Notes under the pieces: model-generated
What the model was told of the DNA's origin: nothing
Database searches by the model: none
What the model saw: the letters and a program-made list of their open reading frames with translations, nothing else
Origin: Chryseobacterium taeanense
Lineage (GTDB): Bacteria; Bacteroidota; Bacteroidia; Flavobacteriales; Weeksellaceae
Length of the DNA stretch: 64,000 nt
NCBI RefSeq assembly: GCF_900099685.1
Contig: NZ_FNDW01000002.1
Location: 1-64,000, forward strand
Direction of reading: 5' to 3'
Program-made: the position numbers and the translations under genes
Part shown: positions 16,189-24,795 of the stretch, in pieces
Layout: each line of letters opens with the position of its first letter
How positions within the stretch are numbered: position 1 is the first letter of the stretch

Positions 16189-19100
16189 AACCTATTGCAG
16201 TTCTCTCTTCCTCGGATAATCCATATAGGTCAAAAATCATTTTATCTAATTGTAATAGAAGTTGGTTAATAGTAGAGGAATCTATGTTTGCCTGAATTTT
16301 GCTAACTATTATTTCAAATTTAGAGTTTAAATCATTATCAATTTCCAATACAGGAATTTTATCTAAGAATATTTTCCTTAATTCACGTGTTCCTCCTTGT
16401 AATTCAGGAAAGTTATCAATAAAACAATATTTGAAGAGTGACGAGTTCAAAAATGCAGTCAAGTAAGAAAGATGCTTTCCTGTAATCATAAAGGATTTAT
16501 CATTTTGCATAAATCCTTTATCGTCGAGATAAAAAGGTAAAAATTTTGTCATATTAGGATACATAATTTTTTGTATAGAAAAATCCTCCCAATAACTTAT
16601 CGAATCTTGTGTTTCAAACCATTGATTATTAGTCTTTTTACGAGCACCTTTATCTCCAGTCTGTTTTAGCCTATCATATCCGAAGGATATAAGGTGCTGT
16701 TTTACAACGGGATACAGTTCAATATCTATTTTCAAACTTGGAAATGTCGTAATAAGATATAAATCAGCGAATTCGTATGAGTATCGCTTAATATCACGCC
16801 CTCTTAATAAGGGTCGTATGATTTCTTCACTTTTAGGATCCTGATTAATAAGTTCTTTTCGTTTAGCTCCGTCTATGATAAAGGCATCATTAAATCCTGT
16901 TTTGATTCCGTAATTTATCCTTATGTTCCAATCTTTCAACGGTGTGCCAATCTTCTCAATTTTTTTCTTTATCTGCTGTTCGATTAGAGAGAGAATTACC
17001 CAACTTTCAGAATTTGAAAATGACGACAATGAAGAATTCTGTCTAAAATAATCGCTCAAATTAATTAACAGCTTTTCTTTAACAATACAGGCTTCTGTTT
17101 GTTGTCTATTTTTATCCCTAGTAAATGTCAAAATATTAGTATCTACTGTTGCTGTATCAAATATCTGATTTCCTGAGAAGTCAATTAAAATTTCAGGATT
17201 TGTTTTCTCTGCAAAAAATTTACGCAGACTCTCGCCATAGGCAGCTCTCATCCATTTATTGGAAGTAATAAAGGTTAATATTCCTTTAGGTTTAAGAATA
17301 TCATATCCTAACTCATAAAATAAACTATAAATATCCCCAGTTTTAGCAAAAGTTTCATATTCCATTTGCTGAAGCGCATCACTTTCAGCTCCCATTTTTT
17401 GTAGTTGAATGTATGGGGGATTCCCTATGATAGCATCAAAACCAATAAAATTTCCTTCGTTATCCAATACTTCCGGAAATTCAAAACGCCACTCAAAAGC
17501 ATTTTCGTAGATTTTATTGTTCTTAATCTCTTCAATAAAATCTTCAATCTTTTTGATTTTTGCTTCCAGAGTTTTCTTATCTTTCTGTTGAGCCTTTGTT
17601 AAAGCAGTTTCAAAAAGTTGCTCACTCTGATATTTTGTATAATATTCTCCTCTCAATAAATTGAGAGATTTTATTTCCTTACTGTTTTTGCTAATTTCTG
17701 TCCTGAATCCTGTTTTGATGTTATTAATAACTTGTTCTAATTCCCATTTTTGAGCTTTACTTTCTGCATTGCGGTAAAGATCAACAGCTTCCTTATATTT
17801 TTCTATGGAAATTCCTGTTTTTTTCAGAGCAGATGACAAGTTACTGTCCAATCCAAACCGGTTAATTAATGAATTGCCATTCTTAATATTAATATCAATA
17901 TTAGGAAGTGTTTCCAATTCGTTCTCTGATTTATAATAAGCATTCTTCAGTAATTCAATCCAAAGACGAAGACGACATATTTTTACAGAATTGGGATTTA
18001 TGTCTACACCAAACAAACAGTTTTCTATAATGGTTTGTTTTTCGTGAAATAAAGTCTCCTGAATTCTCTGGCTTTCTTTAATTTTAGGATTATATTCGAA
18101 AAGTTCTCCATTTTCGTCTGTAATTATTAATTCGTCATTCTGTACTTCGATATTATAATCTTTTAATTTCTTCCCAAATTTATCTACCAGAATTCCAAGA
18201 TCATTTTTAATCGCTATAAATTCATTAAGAGCAGATACCAAAAAGTGACCTGAACCAACCGCCGGATCGCAAACACGTAAAGAATTGACAATCTCATTTG
18301 CCTCTTTTATATCGTTTATTTTATTATGTAAATCGACAATTGATTTACAATCCCAATTCTTTATCTCATTGAATTTTTGTAAAACTGCTTTGCGTAACGT
18401 TTCTTTACACATATACATTGTGATAAAGCCCGGAGTATAAAAACTACCATCTTTATATCCGTTAATCTTCTCAAAAATCAACCCTAGGACAGAAGCATTA
18501 ATCAAGGTCTTATTTTCATCTAAAATATCTGCTGTCCCTTCACTTGCAAAATCATAAGCATCTAAAAATTCAAATAGATATTCTAAAGTATTAAGTTCTC
18601 CACTTCTTTTTTTACCTGTTGTATCTTTCAGAACTGTTGTAGGAAGTATGGGTATTTTCTTTTCGTCCTTTAGATTACTAATAATTAGAGTCGAATGCTC
18701 TAATTCGGTAGGTTCAAAAAGCGAACTATTCAAGTAAGGAACCTTTTCATATGCTTTCTTAACATCTTCATTTCTGTCCTCATACCTTCTCGCTAGAACC
18801 TGAAAGAATAAAGTATTGAGATCGTCATACTGTCTTATCTTATTAAAATTTAAGAAAAGAAATGCTTTGTCGCCTCTGTGATAATTGACAAGCTGTCCCT
18901 CCATTAATTTTAGGAATAAAACCCGGTTAATCCAGGTAATATTGAGTTCTAGTGCAATGTTGAAAAGTCTTTCTTCATATGAATCTCCATACAAGAATGG
19001 CTTATTGATACGATTTACCTTATCCAAAGAATCCAATTGTATAATGGTATCTTCTAATAAAGAACCTAAATTTCTTTGTCCAGACTTATTGCGCTCAATT

Positions 19101-19912
19101 AATCGTTTTCCAGCTTCCTTTGTCTCTGTTAATCCAATAATATGTAACAATTCATTATAAAAACTCTTATCTAAAGTATTACTGTCATTGATGAATGGAA
19201 GTTTTAGGAGATGAGCCGGACTAAATATTTTAAAAATAGCAATCAGCTTGTTGTCATCCCTTTTAGAATGGTTCTTTACAATAGATGCGTAATCTTTTAA
19301 ATTGAAATAGGTAAACTCTAATTGACTAGCTACCTCATCTAAAAATGGCTTTGCAATTTCTTTATAGAATACATCTGTTGATATTCCTGAAAGTCTTTTC
19401 GTTTCAAAATCCTCAAATTGCTTAACTAATTTTTTGTTTTTCGCAAAAAAATATTCGAATTGATACGCATCAAAAATGAACCACTCGTATAGATTGGTTA
19501 CAATAAGATGTTTAACCTCCAAATTTTTATGTGTAATTCTCTCCCTAAGAAAATATAATAACAATTCCTGAAGTGCTTTAGTGTTTAGTTTTTTAACACT
19601 CATCATTTCCGCAGAATTGCTAATGCTCTTGGTTTCAATAATGACCCCTACAGGACTAGCAGCTGTTTTATCAGTATGTATAACTAAATCATTTTTTCCT
19701 TTTGTATTTATATAGAAATCAGCATCAAAACCATTTTTTTTTAGGAAGTCAATAATGAGATTTTTTTGAAATTCTTCAGATTCTTTTTCATTGATCCTTT
19801 CAAAAAGTGTTACAAAATTGTGCTTGAAATTTTCAATATCTTTTCTGTTTGGTTTAAGTTTCAGAAAGGATTTATTTAGAGATTTATGAGGAGTTAATAT
19901 TTTTTGTGACAC
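16172..19912 (-). CDS. Type IIG-like restriction-modification enzyme with switchable specificity domain
   Basis: Single-chain enzyme of 1246 residues. The N-terminal PD-(D/E)xK nuclease motif is visible as NDLVIHT (Asp75) and IIETKS (Glu93, Lys95). A helical linker follows, then an N6-adenine methyltransferase domain with SAM motif DPAVGSGHFL (about 549-558) and catalytic NPPY (about 829-832). The C-terminal TaqI/Eco57I-type recognition domain begins near residue 950 and contains RPLLRGRDIKRY. The right inverted repeat lies at residues ~952-960, so everything after it can be exchanged with the cassette at 15301-16188. A DUF1016 gene ends 21 bases upstream on the same strand, suggesting one operon. 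Expected role: phage restriction plus sequence-specific methylation with two alternative recognition sites. Confidence 0.9.
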   Translation of the reverse strand: MSQKILTPHKSLNKSFLKLKPNRKDIENFKHNFVTLFERINEKESEEFQKNLIIDFLKKNGFDADFYINTKGKNDLVIHTDKTAASPVGVIIETKSISNSAEMMSVKKLNTKALQELLLYFLRERITHKNLEVKHLIVTNLYEWFIFDAYQFEYFFAKNKKLVKQFEDFETKRLSGISTDVFYKEIAKPFLDEVASQLEFTYFNLKDYASIVKNHSKRDDNKLIAIFKIFSPAHLLKLPFINDSNTLDKSFYNELLHIIGLTETKEAGKRLIERNKSGQRNLGSLLEDTIIQLDSLDKVNRINKPFLYGDSYEERLFNIALELNITWINRVLFLKLMEGQLVNYHRGDKAFLFLNFNKIRQYDDLNTLFFQVLARRYEDRNEDVKKAYEKVPYLNSSLFEPTELEHSTLIISNLKDEKKIPILPTTVLKDTTGKKRSGELNTLEYLFEFLDAYDFASEGTADILDENKTLINASVLGLIFEKINGYKDGSFYTPGFITMYMCKETLRKAVLQKFNEIKNWDCKSIVDLHNKINDIKEANEIVNSLRVCDPAVGSGHFLVSALNEFIAIKNDLGILVDKFGKKLKDYNIEVQNDELIITDENGELFEYNPKIKESQRIQETLFHEKQTIIENCLFGVDINPNSVKICRLRLWIELLKNAYYKSENELETLPNIDINIKNGNSLINRFGLDSNLSSALKKTGISIEKYKEAVDLYRNAESKAQKWELEQVINNIKTGFRTEISKNSKEIKSLNLLRGEYYTKYQSEQLFETALTKAQQKDKKTLEAKIKKIEDFIEEIKNNKIYENAFEWRFEFPEVLDNEGNFIGFDAIIGNPPYIQLQKMGAESDALQQMEYETFAKTGDIYSLFYELGYDILKPKGILTFITSNKWMRAAYGESLRKFFAEKTNPEILIDFSGNQIFDTATVDTNILTFTRDKNRQQTEACIVKEKLLINLSDYFRQNSSLSSFSNSESWVILSLIEQQIKKKIEKIGTPLKDWNIRINYGIKTGFNDAFIIDGAKRKELINQDPKSEEIIRPLLRGRDIKRYSYEFADLYLITTFPSLKIDIELYPVVKQHLISFGYDRLKQTGDKGARKKTNNQWFETQDSISYWEDFSIQKIMYPNMTKFLPFYLDDKGFMQNDKSFMITGKHLSYLTAFLNSSLFKYCFIDNFPELQGGTRELRKIFLDKIPVLEIDNDLNSKFEIIVSKIQANIDSSTINQLLLQLDKMIFDLYGLSEEERTAIGFIEIQ
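17034..17058 (-). repeat. Right inverted repeat of the invertible segment
   Basis: Reads GAATTCTGTCTAAAATAATC... on the + strand, the exact reverse complement of 15302-15326. It falls inside the restriction enzyme gene at the boundary between methyltransferase and target-recognition regions. Confidence 0.9.
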
Positions 19913-19933
19913 GGGCTTAGTTTTTATTGATGG

Positions 19934-21043
19934 TTATCCAATTTGTTTTTTTAATTCTTCTTTACTTGGAAGAATAGCTTTGTATTCTTTCGCAAAAATG
20001 GTCTTATTGTTTTCCGGAAGTGTAAATTCTATCACTGTTTTGTTCTCCTCTTTACAGAGAATGATTCCTATTGTAGGATTTTCATCCTTCGTTCTTATCT
20101 TTCTATCATAATAATTTACATACATCTGCATCTGTCCAATATCTTGGTGGGTTAGTTTTCCAATTTTTAAATCTAATAGAACAAAACATTTTAGCAACCG
20201 ATTATAGAAAACCAAATCCACAAAAAAGCTGTCACCGTCAAAAGTAAATCGCCGTTGCCTGCCTTCAAAAAGGAAACCTTTACCCAATTCTAACATAAAA
20301 TGTTCCAGCTTATTGATGATTTCTGTCTCCAAATCACTTTCGGAATAGCGACTATCTTCTTTCAAATCCAGAAATTCCAAAACATAATGACTTTTTAGAA
20401 CGTCGGTGGGCTTTTCTATAATTTGCCCTTTTTGAGCTAATTGTTTCACACCTTCTTTATCCCTGCTAAGAGCTAATCTTTCATAAATTGCAGAATTATA
20501 TTGTCTGGTCAATTCTCTTACGCTCCAATTGTTTTGAGAAGCTTCTATTTCATAAAAGTTTCTTTCGTCTTCATTCTCAATTTTAAGTAATTGTATATAG
20601 TGAGTCCACGATAGTGTAAATGGTAAATTACGAGATGGTATTTCATCATTTAAATTTTCTGAAGAAATCCCAATCACTGATTGGGATTTTCTAAATTCCC
20701 CAGTCATCGATTGGGGAATTCTGTCTTGAAATGTTAAATAAAATTTTCTGAAATATTCCAGATTTGAAATAGAATATCCTCTTCCAAATTCTTTCGTTAA
20801 TTGTTTACTGAGTTTTTTAAGTATCTCCTTAGCGTATTCGGCTCTATCTCTGCCATTTTGTTCGTCCTCAACAATTATTCTACCTATTTCAAAATAAGTT
20901 AACAACATAGTAGTGTTAATATTGCGGACGATACTATTCTTAGCATTTTCAATCAAATGCTTAATGGATGTGAAAAGAGTGGATGATAATTGATGCATAT
21001 TTACAAATTTAACATTATTTCCATTATCCTTCATCAATATCAT
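19934..21043 (-). CDS. DUF1016/YhcG family PD-(D/E)xK nuclease
   Basis: Protein of 369 residues. The N-terminal DUF1016 domain (about 12-180; LTYFEIGRIIVEDEQNG, LSKQLTKEFGRGYSISNLEYFRKFY in separate stretches) is followed by a C-terminal nuclease domain (about 200-350) with FDGDSFFVDLVFYNR, FVLLDLKIGKL and a final PTIGIILCKEENK. The D...(D/E)xK pattern fits FVDLVF and LDLKIG. Family members are often found with restriction-modification genes in mobile islands; their exact role is unsettled. It lies 21 bases upstream of the Type IIG gene on the same strand. An alternative start at the fourth codon (Met4) is possible. Confidence 0.85.
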   Translation of the reverse strand: MILMKDNGNNVKFVNMHQLSSTLFTSIKHLIENAKNSIVRNINTTMLLTYFEIGRIIVEDEQNGRDRAEYAKEILKKLSKQLTKEFGRGYSISNLEYFRKFYLTFQDRIPQSMTGEFRKSQSVIGISSENLNDEIPSRNLPFTLSWTHYIQLLKIENEDERNFYEIEASQNNWSVRELTRQYNSAIYERLALSRDKEGVKQLAQKGQIIEKPTDVLKSHYVLEFLDLKEDSRYSESDLETEIINKLEHFMLELGKGFLFEGRQRRFTFDGDSFFVDLVFYNRLLKCFVLLDLKIGKLTHQDIGQMQMYVNYYDRKIRTKDENPTIGIILCKEENKTVIEFTLPENNKTIFAKEYKAILPSKEELKKQIG

Positions 21044-21141
21044 ATACTAAGAAGATGATTCTTTTCTTACGTAAGTTTATTTATTTAGGAATTGATTAAA
21101 AATACTTATTCAATTTGTTCGTTGGGGATTTTAAGAAAAAA

Positions 21142-21474
21142 TTACTTTTTCCTATTTTGCTGTTTAACACCAACCTTCAGCTCCCTAGCAAAATCCACCA
21201 TCACCACCTGACTTCCCTGAAACGGATTATAAGACGGCTGATAATCAATATAGCCCGAAGAATGGAGATTCTTCAGGCATTTATGATAGGTGGCTTTTGA
21301 GCGGATTTTACTGATGCGCATCACCTCATCGCGGGAAATACTGACCGGATTTCGGAAACGGCTGAAATTCCAGAACTGGAATAAGGCTAAATAGAGGCTG
21401 ATGTGTGATGGATTAAGTGTATTATCCTGAGCCACCTTTTCATAGAAAGCTGTGAGGTGTTTGATATAATTCAT
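21142..21474 (-). CDS. Small DNA-binding-like island protein
   Basis: A 110-residue protein with a winged-helix feel: an amphipathic first half (LTAFYEKVAQDNTLNPSHISLYLALF) and then SISRDEVMRISKIRSKATYHKCLKNLHSSGYIDY, which resembles a recognition helix and wing. It ends in a basic tail. Such proteins sit beside excisionase-type genes in Bacteroidetes integrative elements. Here it follows one after a 25-base gap. No specific function is assigned. Confidence 0.65.
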   Translation of the reverse strand: MNYIKHLTAFYEKVAQDNTLNPSHISLYLALFQFWNFSRFRNPVSISRDEVMRISKIRSKATYHKCLKNLHSSGYIDYQPSYNPFQGSQVVMVDFARELKVGVKQQNRKK

Positions 21475-21499
21475 AATTTGGTTCGCTGTTGTTAAATCA

Positions 21500-21757
21500 T
21501 TACTTCTTTTTCAGCATTTCTTCAATGTCTTTGTAATTGTAATATAATGTCCCGCCGACACGGGTGTAAGATAAAGTTCCATTGATACGTAGCTTCTGCA
21601 ATGTTCCGGAGGAAATTTTTAGAAGCGCTTTGACCTCTGACGAACGCAGCCATAATTTCTGCTGGGAAATCTTAATTTGAAACAGGTTTTGTAGGTCTTC
21701 CAGCAATTCGGTTCTAAATTCCTGAAGGTCTTCTTTGGTAATTAGGTTTACGATCAT
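21500..21757 (-). CDS. Excisionase-like helix-turn-helix protein
   Basis: An 85-residue protein with an N-terminal helix (LITKEDLQEFRTELLEDLQN) and a MerR/excisionase-type motif, WLRSSEVKALLKISSGTLQ followed by the wing LRINGTLSYTRVGGTLYYNYKDIEEMLKK. Proteins of this type accompany tyrosine integrases in Bacteroidetes elements and help direct excision or regulate transfer genes. The integrase is about 19 kb away, so the link is by family only. Confidence 0.75.
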   Translation of the reverse strand: MIVNLITKEDLQEFRTELLEDLQNLFQIKISQQKLWLRSSEVKALLKISSGTLQKLRINGTLSYTRVGGTLYYNYKDIEEMLKKK

Positions 21758-22778
21758 AACTACTTCATTTTTGTTTTTGACTTAGCTTTCTTCTACAAAG
21801 TTGCAGCAATAAAACCCTGAAAACAATAGGGTTAGAAGAGCGTGGGCTAAATAAGAACAATCTGGACGATGCAGAAATCTTTTGGAGATTAAAAAAGAAT
21901 AAATTGGATTCTACTAGATGGTGTACAAAGAAAAAAGACGAGTTCCGAAGTCTTTTCCCTTTTTGCAAAAAAGGCAAGAGAGTCTTGGATATAAAACTTG
22001 AAAAGTTTGTATATACAAAGACACATCTTGCTTAATTGTACCGCCGATTTTTCAGAGTTCTAAAAAAAGCTTACATTTGATTGATTATTAATGAGTTGCA
22101 TTAATTGCTTTTGAAAAGAAAAAAAGCAGAAAAGACAATGACATCAGGGTTGTTCAATTTTTGAGCCGCATTAACAGTACCCGGCTCAAATTCTGAGCCG
22201 GCTTTGGGATGAGCGGCTTACTTTTTGAGCCGGATCGGAGTGTTGTGGTAACAATTTTGAGCCGGTTTTCAAAAAGGGTGCTCAATTTTTGCGCAGGGAT
22301 ATGAGTTGCTATAGTTTCTTTGATACAGTTTAGCAATATGGCGGTTTAATTTTTGAGCCGCATCGACAGTACCCAGCTTAAATTCTGCACCGGGTTAGAA
22401 TTGACCGGCTCACTTTTTGAGCCAGGTAAACCCTTTGTGGTAACATTTTTGAGCCGGTTTTCAAAAAAGTGGTTCAATTTTTAAGCAGCAGAAGAGCTGC
22501 TTTACTTTATTGAGATATACTTCAGAAATATGGTTGCTCAAATTTTGAGCACGCATTTAAATATCCTACTCAATTTTTACGCAGGATCAGTGTGGAGTTG
22601 CTTAGTTTTTGAGCCGGTTTTAAGTTGAGCTGTGCACATTTTGCGCTGGCTTCCAGTTAACCTGTACTAAAATTACGCAGGTTTATGATAGATTATCCAT
22701 AAATTTCTTTTTACATAGATTGATTATATTTGAATTACTTTGAAGTTTTTAAATAAATGACTTTTTTAAAGAAGCCAG
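21758..22778. other. Gene-free 1-kb spacer containing a repeat array
   Basis: No credible gene. The first 390 bases hold a weak hairpin (AAAGAC...GTCTTT near 21945-21967), and the rest holds the TTTTGAGCCGG array described separately. The spacer separates the excisionase-like gene (minus) from the AraC gene (plus), so promoters for both should lie within it. None matches the consensus convincingly. Confidence 0.5.
22151..22690. repeat. Diverged tandem repeat of ~190 bp built from TTTTGAGCCGG words
   Basis: Unit A (about 22151-22341) and unit B (about 22342-22531) align along their length. Both contain AATTTTTGAGCCGCAT, ACAGTACCC, CTTTTTGAGCC, TGTGGTAACA, TTTTGAGCCGGTTTTCAAAAA and end in ATATGG. 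A third, more degenerate unit continues to about 22690 with ATTTTGAGCAC, TTTTTGAGCCGGTTTTAAG and variants ending GCGC or ACGCAGG. Multiple short terminal repeats of this kind occur at the ends of IS21-type elements, so this may be a relic of nested transposon ends. No transposase remains. Confidence 0.75.
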
Positions 22779-23594
22779 ATGAATTACCAAACATTTGAAC
22801 CGGATCAGGACTTGACAGCATTTATCAAATGTTATTGGACACTGGAAAGCCCGAAAGAAGAAAAACCTGAAAAACAAACCATCGTTCCTGACGGATGTAT
22901 GGAGATGATCTTTCATTATGGCGATCTATACAAACAATACTTGGACAATGGGAACAACATTATCCAGCCCAGATGTTTTGTCATCGGACAACTGACAAGG
23001 CCACTTGAGATCGAACCGACAGGCGAGACAGGAATTTTCTCCATTCGTTTTCGTCCGGAAGGATTTTTGCCTTTTACCACTACTCCCATAAAGGAGATGG
23101 AAAATACTGCTGTTTCATTGGAAAAGCTGTTTGGAAAGGATGGACAGGAAATAGGGCAACAGATCTTAAGTGCCAACTCCACTGCGGAGAGGATAAAGTT
23201 TATTGAAATATTTTTACTTGATAGGCTAACTGACCTTGAAACTGTTGACCGCATTGTAAAATCAACGGTTGAAACAATTATGACAGCCAACGGGCAACTC
23301 TCGGTTGATGAATTGTCCAGACACTCCAAAGTCGATCGAAGACAATTGTTACGCAAATTTTCTTCAGCCATTGGCCTAAGTCCGAAACAACTGTCTAGGA
23401 CGATCCGATTGCAGGCTGCACTCAAAATGTTACTGAATGATCAGTTTTCCAGCCTCTCAGATCTGGCTTACGAAAACGAGTATTACGATCAGGCGCACTT
23501 TATCAAAGATTTTAAAGAATTTACCGGATCTACGCCCAAAGAATTTTATGGTACTCATCTTAAGATGTCCTCCCTTCTTTACAGAAAGGATTAG
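22779..23594 (+). CDS. AraC family transcriptional regulator
   Basis: A 271-residue regulator. The N-terminal sensor domain, rich in aromatic residues (FEPDQDLTAFIKCYWTLE, PDGCMEMIFHYGD), is of the kind often called DUF6597. The C-terminal double helix-turn-helix (about 170-260) is typical AraC: LSVDELSRHSKVDRRQLLRKF and the signature LSDLAYENEYYDQAHFIKDFKEFTGSTPKEF. It is followed by a DUF6265-type gene on the same strand, a plausible target. Ligand unknown. Confidence 0.85.
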   Translation: MNYQTFEPDQDLTAFIKCYWTLESPKEEKPEKQTIVPDGCMEMIFHYGDLYKQYLDNGNNIIQPRCFVIGQLTRPLEIEPTGETGIFSIRFRPEGFLPFTTTPIKEMENTAVSLEKLFGKDGQEIGQQILSANSTAERIKFIEIFLLDRLTDLETVDRIVKSTVETIMTANGQLSVDELSRHSKVDRRQLLRKFSSAIGLSPKQLSRTIRLQAALKMLLNDQFSSLSDLAYENEYYDQAHFIKDFKEFTGSTPKEFYGTHLKMSSLLYRKD

Positions 23595-23720
23595 ACTTGT
23601 CCCATTTTTACAATTTTAGTTTTCAAAAACATTGCAACTTTGTCATCTCAGCTTTCACAAAAGAAACCATTTGGTGTTTGGAAATCAAATAAAATGACAA
23701 TTATTCAATCAGATAAAATT

Positions 23721-24203
23721 ATGAAAACAGGAGCAAAATTTTTTATTGCGGTCGTTAGTTTGGCGATTCTTTATGCCTGGACAATAAAGCAGGCAAATGA
23801 CATTCAAAAAGCGGAATGGCTGATCGGTACCTGGGAAAATAAAACCCAGAAAGGCAGCATCTATGAAACCTGGACCAAAACTGGCAATAATGAATTGTCG
23901 GGGAAAAGTTATAGTATCAAAGGCAAAGACACGATCGTTTTTGAAAATATCCGGCTCGTGCAGGAAAACAAAAAGTTATTTTACATTCCGACTGTTAAAA
24001 ATCAAAATGATGGTCTGCCTGTTCTTTTTGCCGCCAAAACTATCTCTGAAAATCAATTGGTCTTTGAAAATCCGGAGCACGACTTTCCGCAGATCATCGC
24101 TTACACAAAAATCAATTCCGATTCATTAATAGCCGAAATTTCAGGAACAAAAAACGGACAGAAACGCAAACAGACCTTTCTAATGAAAAGAGTGAAAAGG
24201 TAA
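23721..24203 (+). CDS. DUF6265-like exported protein
   Basis: The ATG at 23721 is preferred over the in-frame ATG at 23640, because it places a hydrophobic signal/anchor segment (FFIAVVSLAILYAWTI) at residues 6-21. The mature part has WLIGTWENKTQKG and ETWTK motifs, and later FENPEHDFPQ, characteristic of lipocalin-like DUF6265 proteins. The length is 160 residues. It lies 126 bases after the AraC gene on the same strand and ends 16 bases from a convergent gene. Function unknown. Confidence 0.7.
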   Translation: MKTGAKFFIAVVSLAILYAWTIKQANDIQKAEWLIGTWENKTQKGSIYETWTKTGNNELSGKSYSIKGKDTIVFENIRLVQENKKLFYIPTVKNQNDGLPVLFAAKTISENQLVFENPEHDFPQIIAYTKINSDSLIAEISGTKNGQKRKQTFLMKRVKR

Positions 24204-24219
24204 AAATGTAGATAAGCTT

Positions 24220-24741
24220 CTATTTTTTCATACTACTTATCTTATCCAATATTTGCTTTTTCCTGTTCTCTAAAGTTCCGCTTACTTCCAGAACTTCATT
24301 GCTGAAATCTCCAATCCAGTCTTCTAAAATATCATTTACTTCTTGTCTTAGATTCGGCAGATCCGATCCCTGGCAAACTATTAGATCAAATTTTTCTATG
24401 GGAACAAAAACCAATAGGTCAATTTCAGCAATTGCCGCGGCCATCTCTTCGTAGAGATCAGATATATTTTTCTTTTTGCCAACCGCATAGACATACGCCA
24501 AAAGGTCTAACGGGCAACGGTCAAAAATTGTATTGTCATCACTATTTTGTAATTGTTCTACCGAAAAATTGAATTGCTCAATATAATCTTCCAACGTCGG
24601 TATTTCTGAAAACAAATATCCTTCCTCTTCAAGTTGTAAGTAAGGCTCATTTATAAATTCATAATCAGGTAAACTTTCAGCGATCTCTTCCGCCAAAGTT
24701 GTTTTTCCGACCCTATGGGAACCTGTAAAAGCTATTCGCAT
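24220..24741 (-). CDS. P-loop ATPase/kinase (AAA_28-like)
   Basis: A 173-residue NTPase with an N-terminal Walker A GSHRVGKTTL (about 7-16), FDRCPLDLLAYVYA (about 77-90) resembling the acidic/lid motif of NadR-type or deoxynucleoside-type kinases, and IDLLVFVPIEKF as a Walker B-like strand. Family members are small ATP-binding proteins of uncertain substrate. It is adjacent to, and on the same strand as, an unrecognised 247-residue gene. Confidence 0.7.
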   Translation of the reverse strand: MRIAFTGSHRVGKTTLAEEIAESLPDYEFINEPYLQLEEEGYLFSEIPTLEDYIEQFNFSVEQLQNSDDNTIFDRCPLDLLAYVYAVGKKKNISDLYEEMAAAIAEIDLLVFVPIEKFDLIVCQGSDLPNLRQEVNDILEDWIGDFSNEVLEVSGTLENRKKQILDKISSMKK

Positions 24742-24795
24742 AATTAGTTTCTCTATTTAATTTAAAACTATCATAAACTTTGCAATAAAAGATTT

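Larger units (their letters stand above)
15302..17058. other. Predicted invertible segment swapping restriction-enzyme recognition domains
   Basis: Bounded by perfect 25-bp inverted repeats, 15302-15326 (TGAGCGATTATTTTAGAC...) and its reverse complement at 17034-17058. In the present orientation the right repeat encodes SDYFRQNS at about residues 952-959 of the minus-strand restriction enzyme. The left repeat encodes the same residues at the start of an opposite-facing cassette. The two coding ends meet tail to tail near 16172-16188. Flipping the segment keeps the reading frame and replaces the last ~286 residues of the enzyme with those of the cassette. A serine invertase gene is adjacent. 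Confidence 0.85.

Noticed and set aside
16172..21043. BREX, DISARM or Type I restriction locus
   Set aside because: No PglZ, BrxC/BrxL, helicase or separate HsdM/HsdS/HsdR genes are present. The nuclease, methyltransferase and recognition domains are in one chain.
21765..21977. 70-codon minus-strand ORF
   Set aside because: It has low-complexity Phe/Leu/Ser composition, no family features and no promoter. It lies in an AT-rich spacer.
22151..22690. Possible CRISPR or integron attC array
   Set aside because: The motif spacing is irregular, units are diverged tandem copies of ~190 bp, and neither cas nor integron integrase genes are adjacent.
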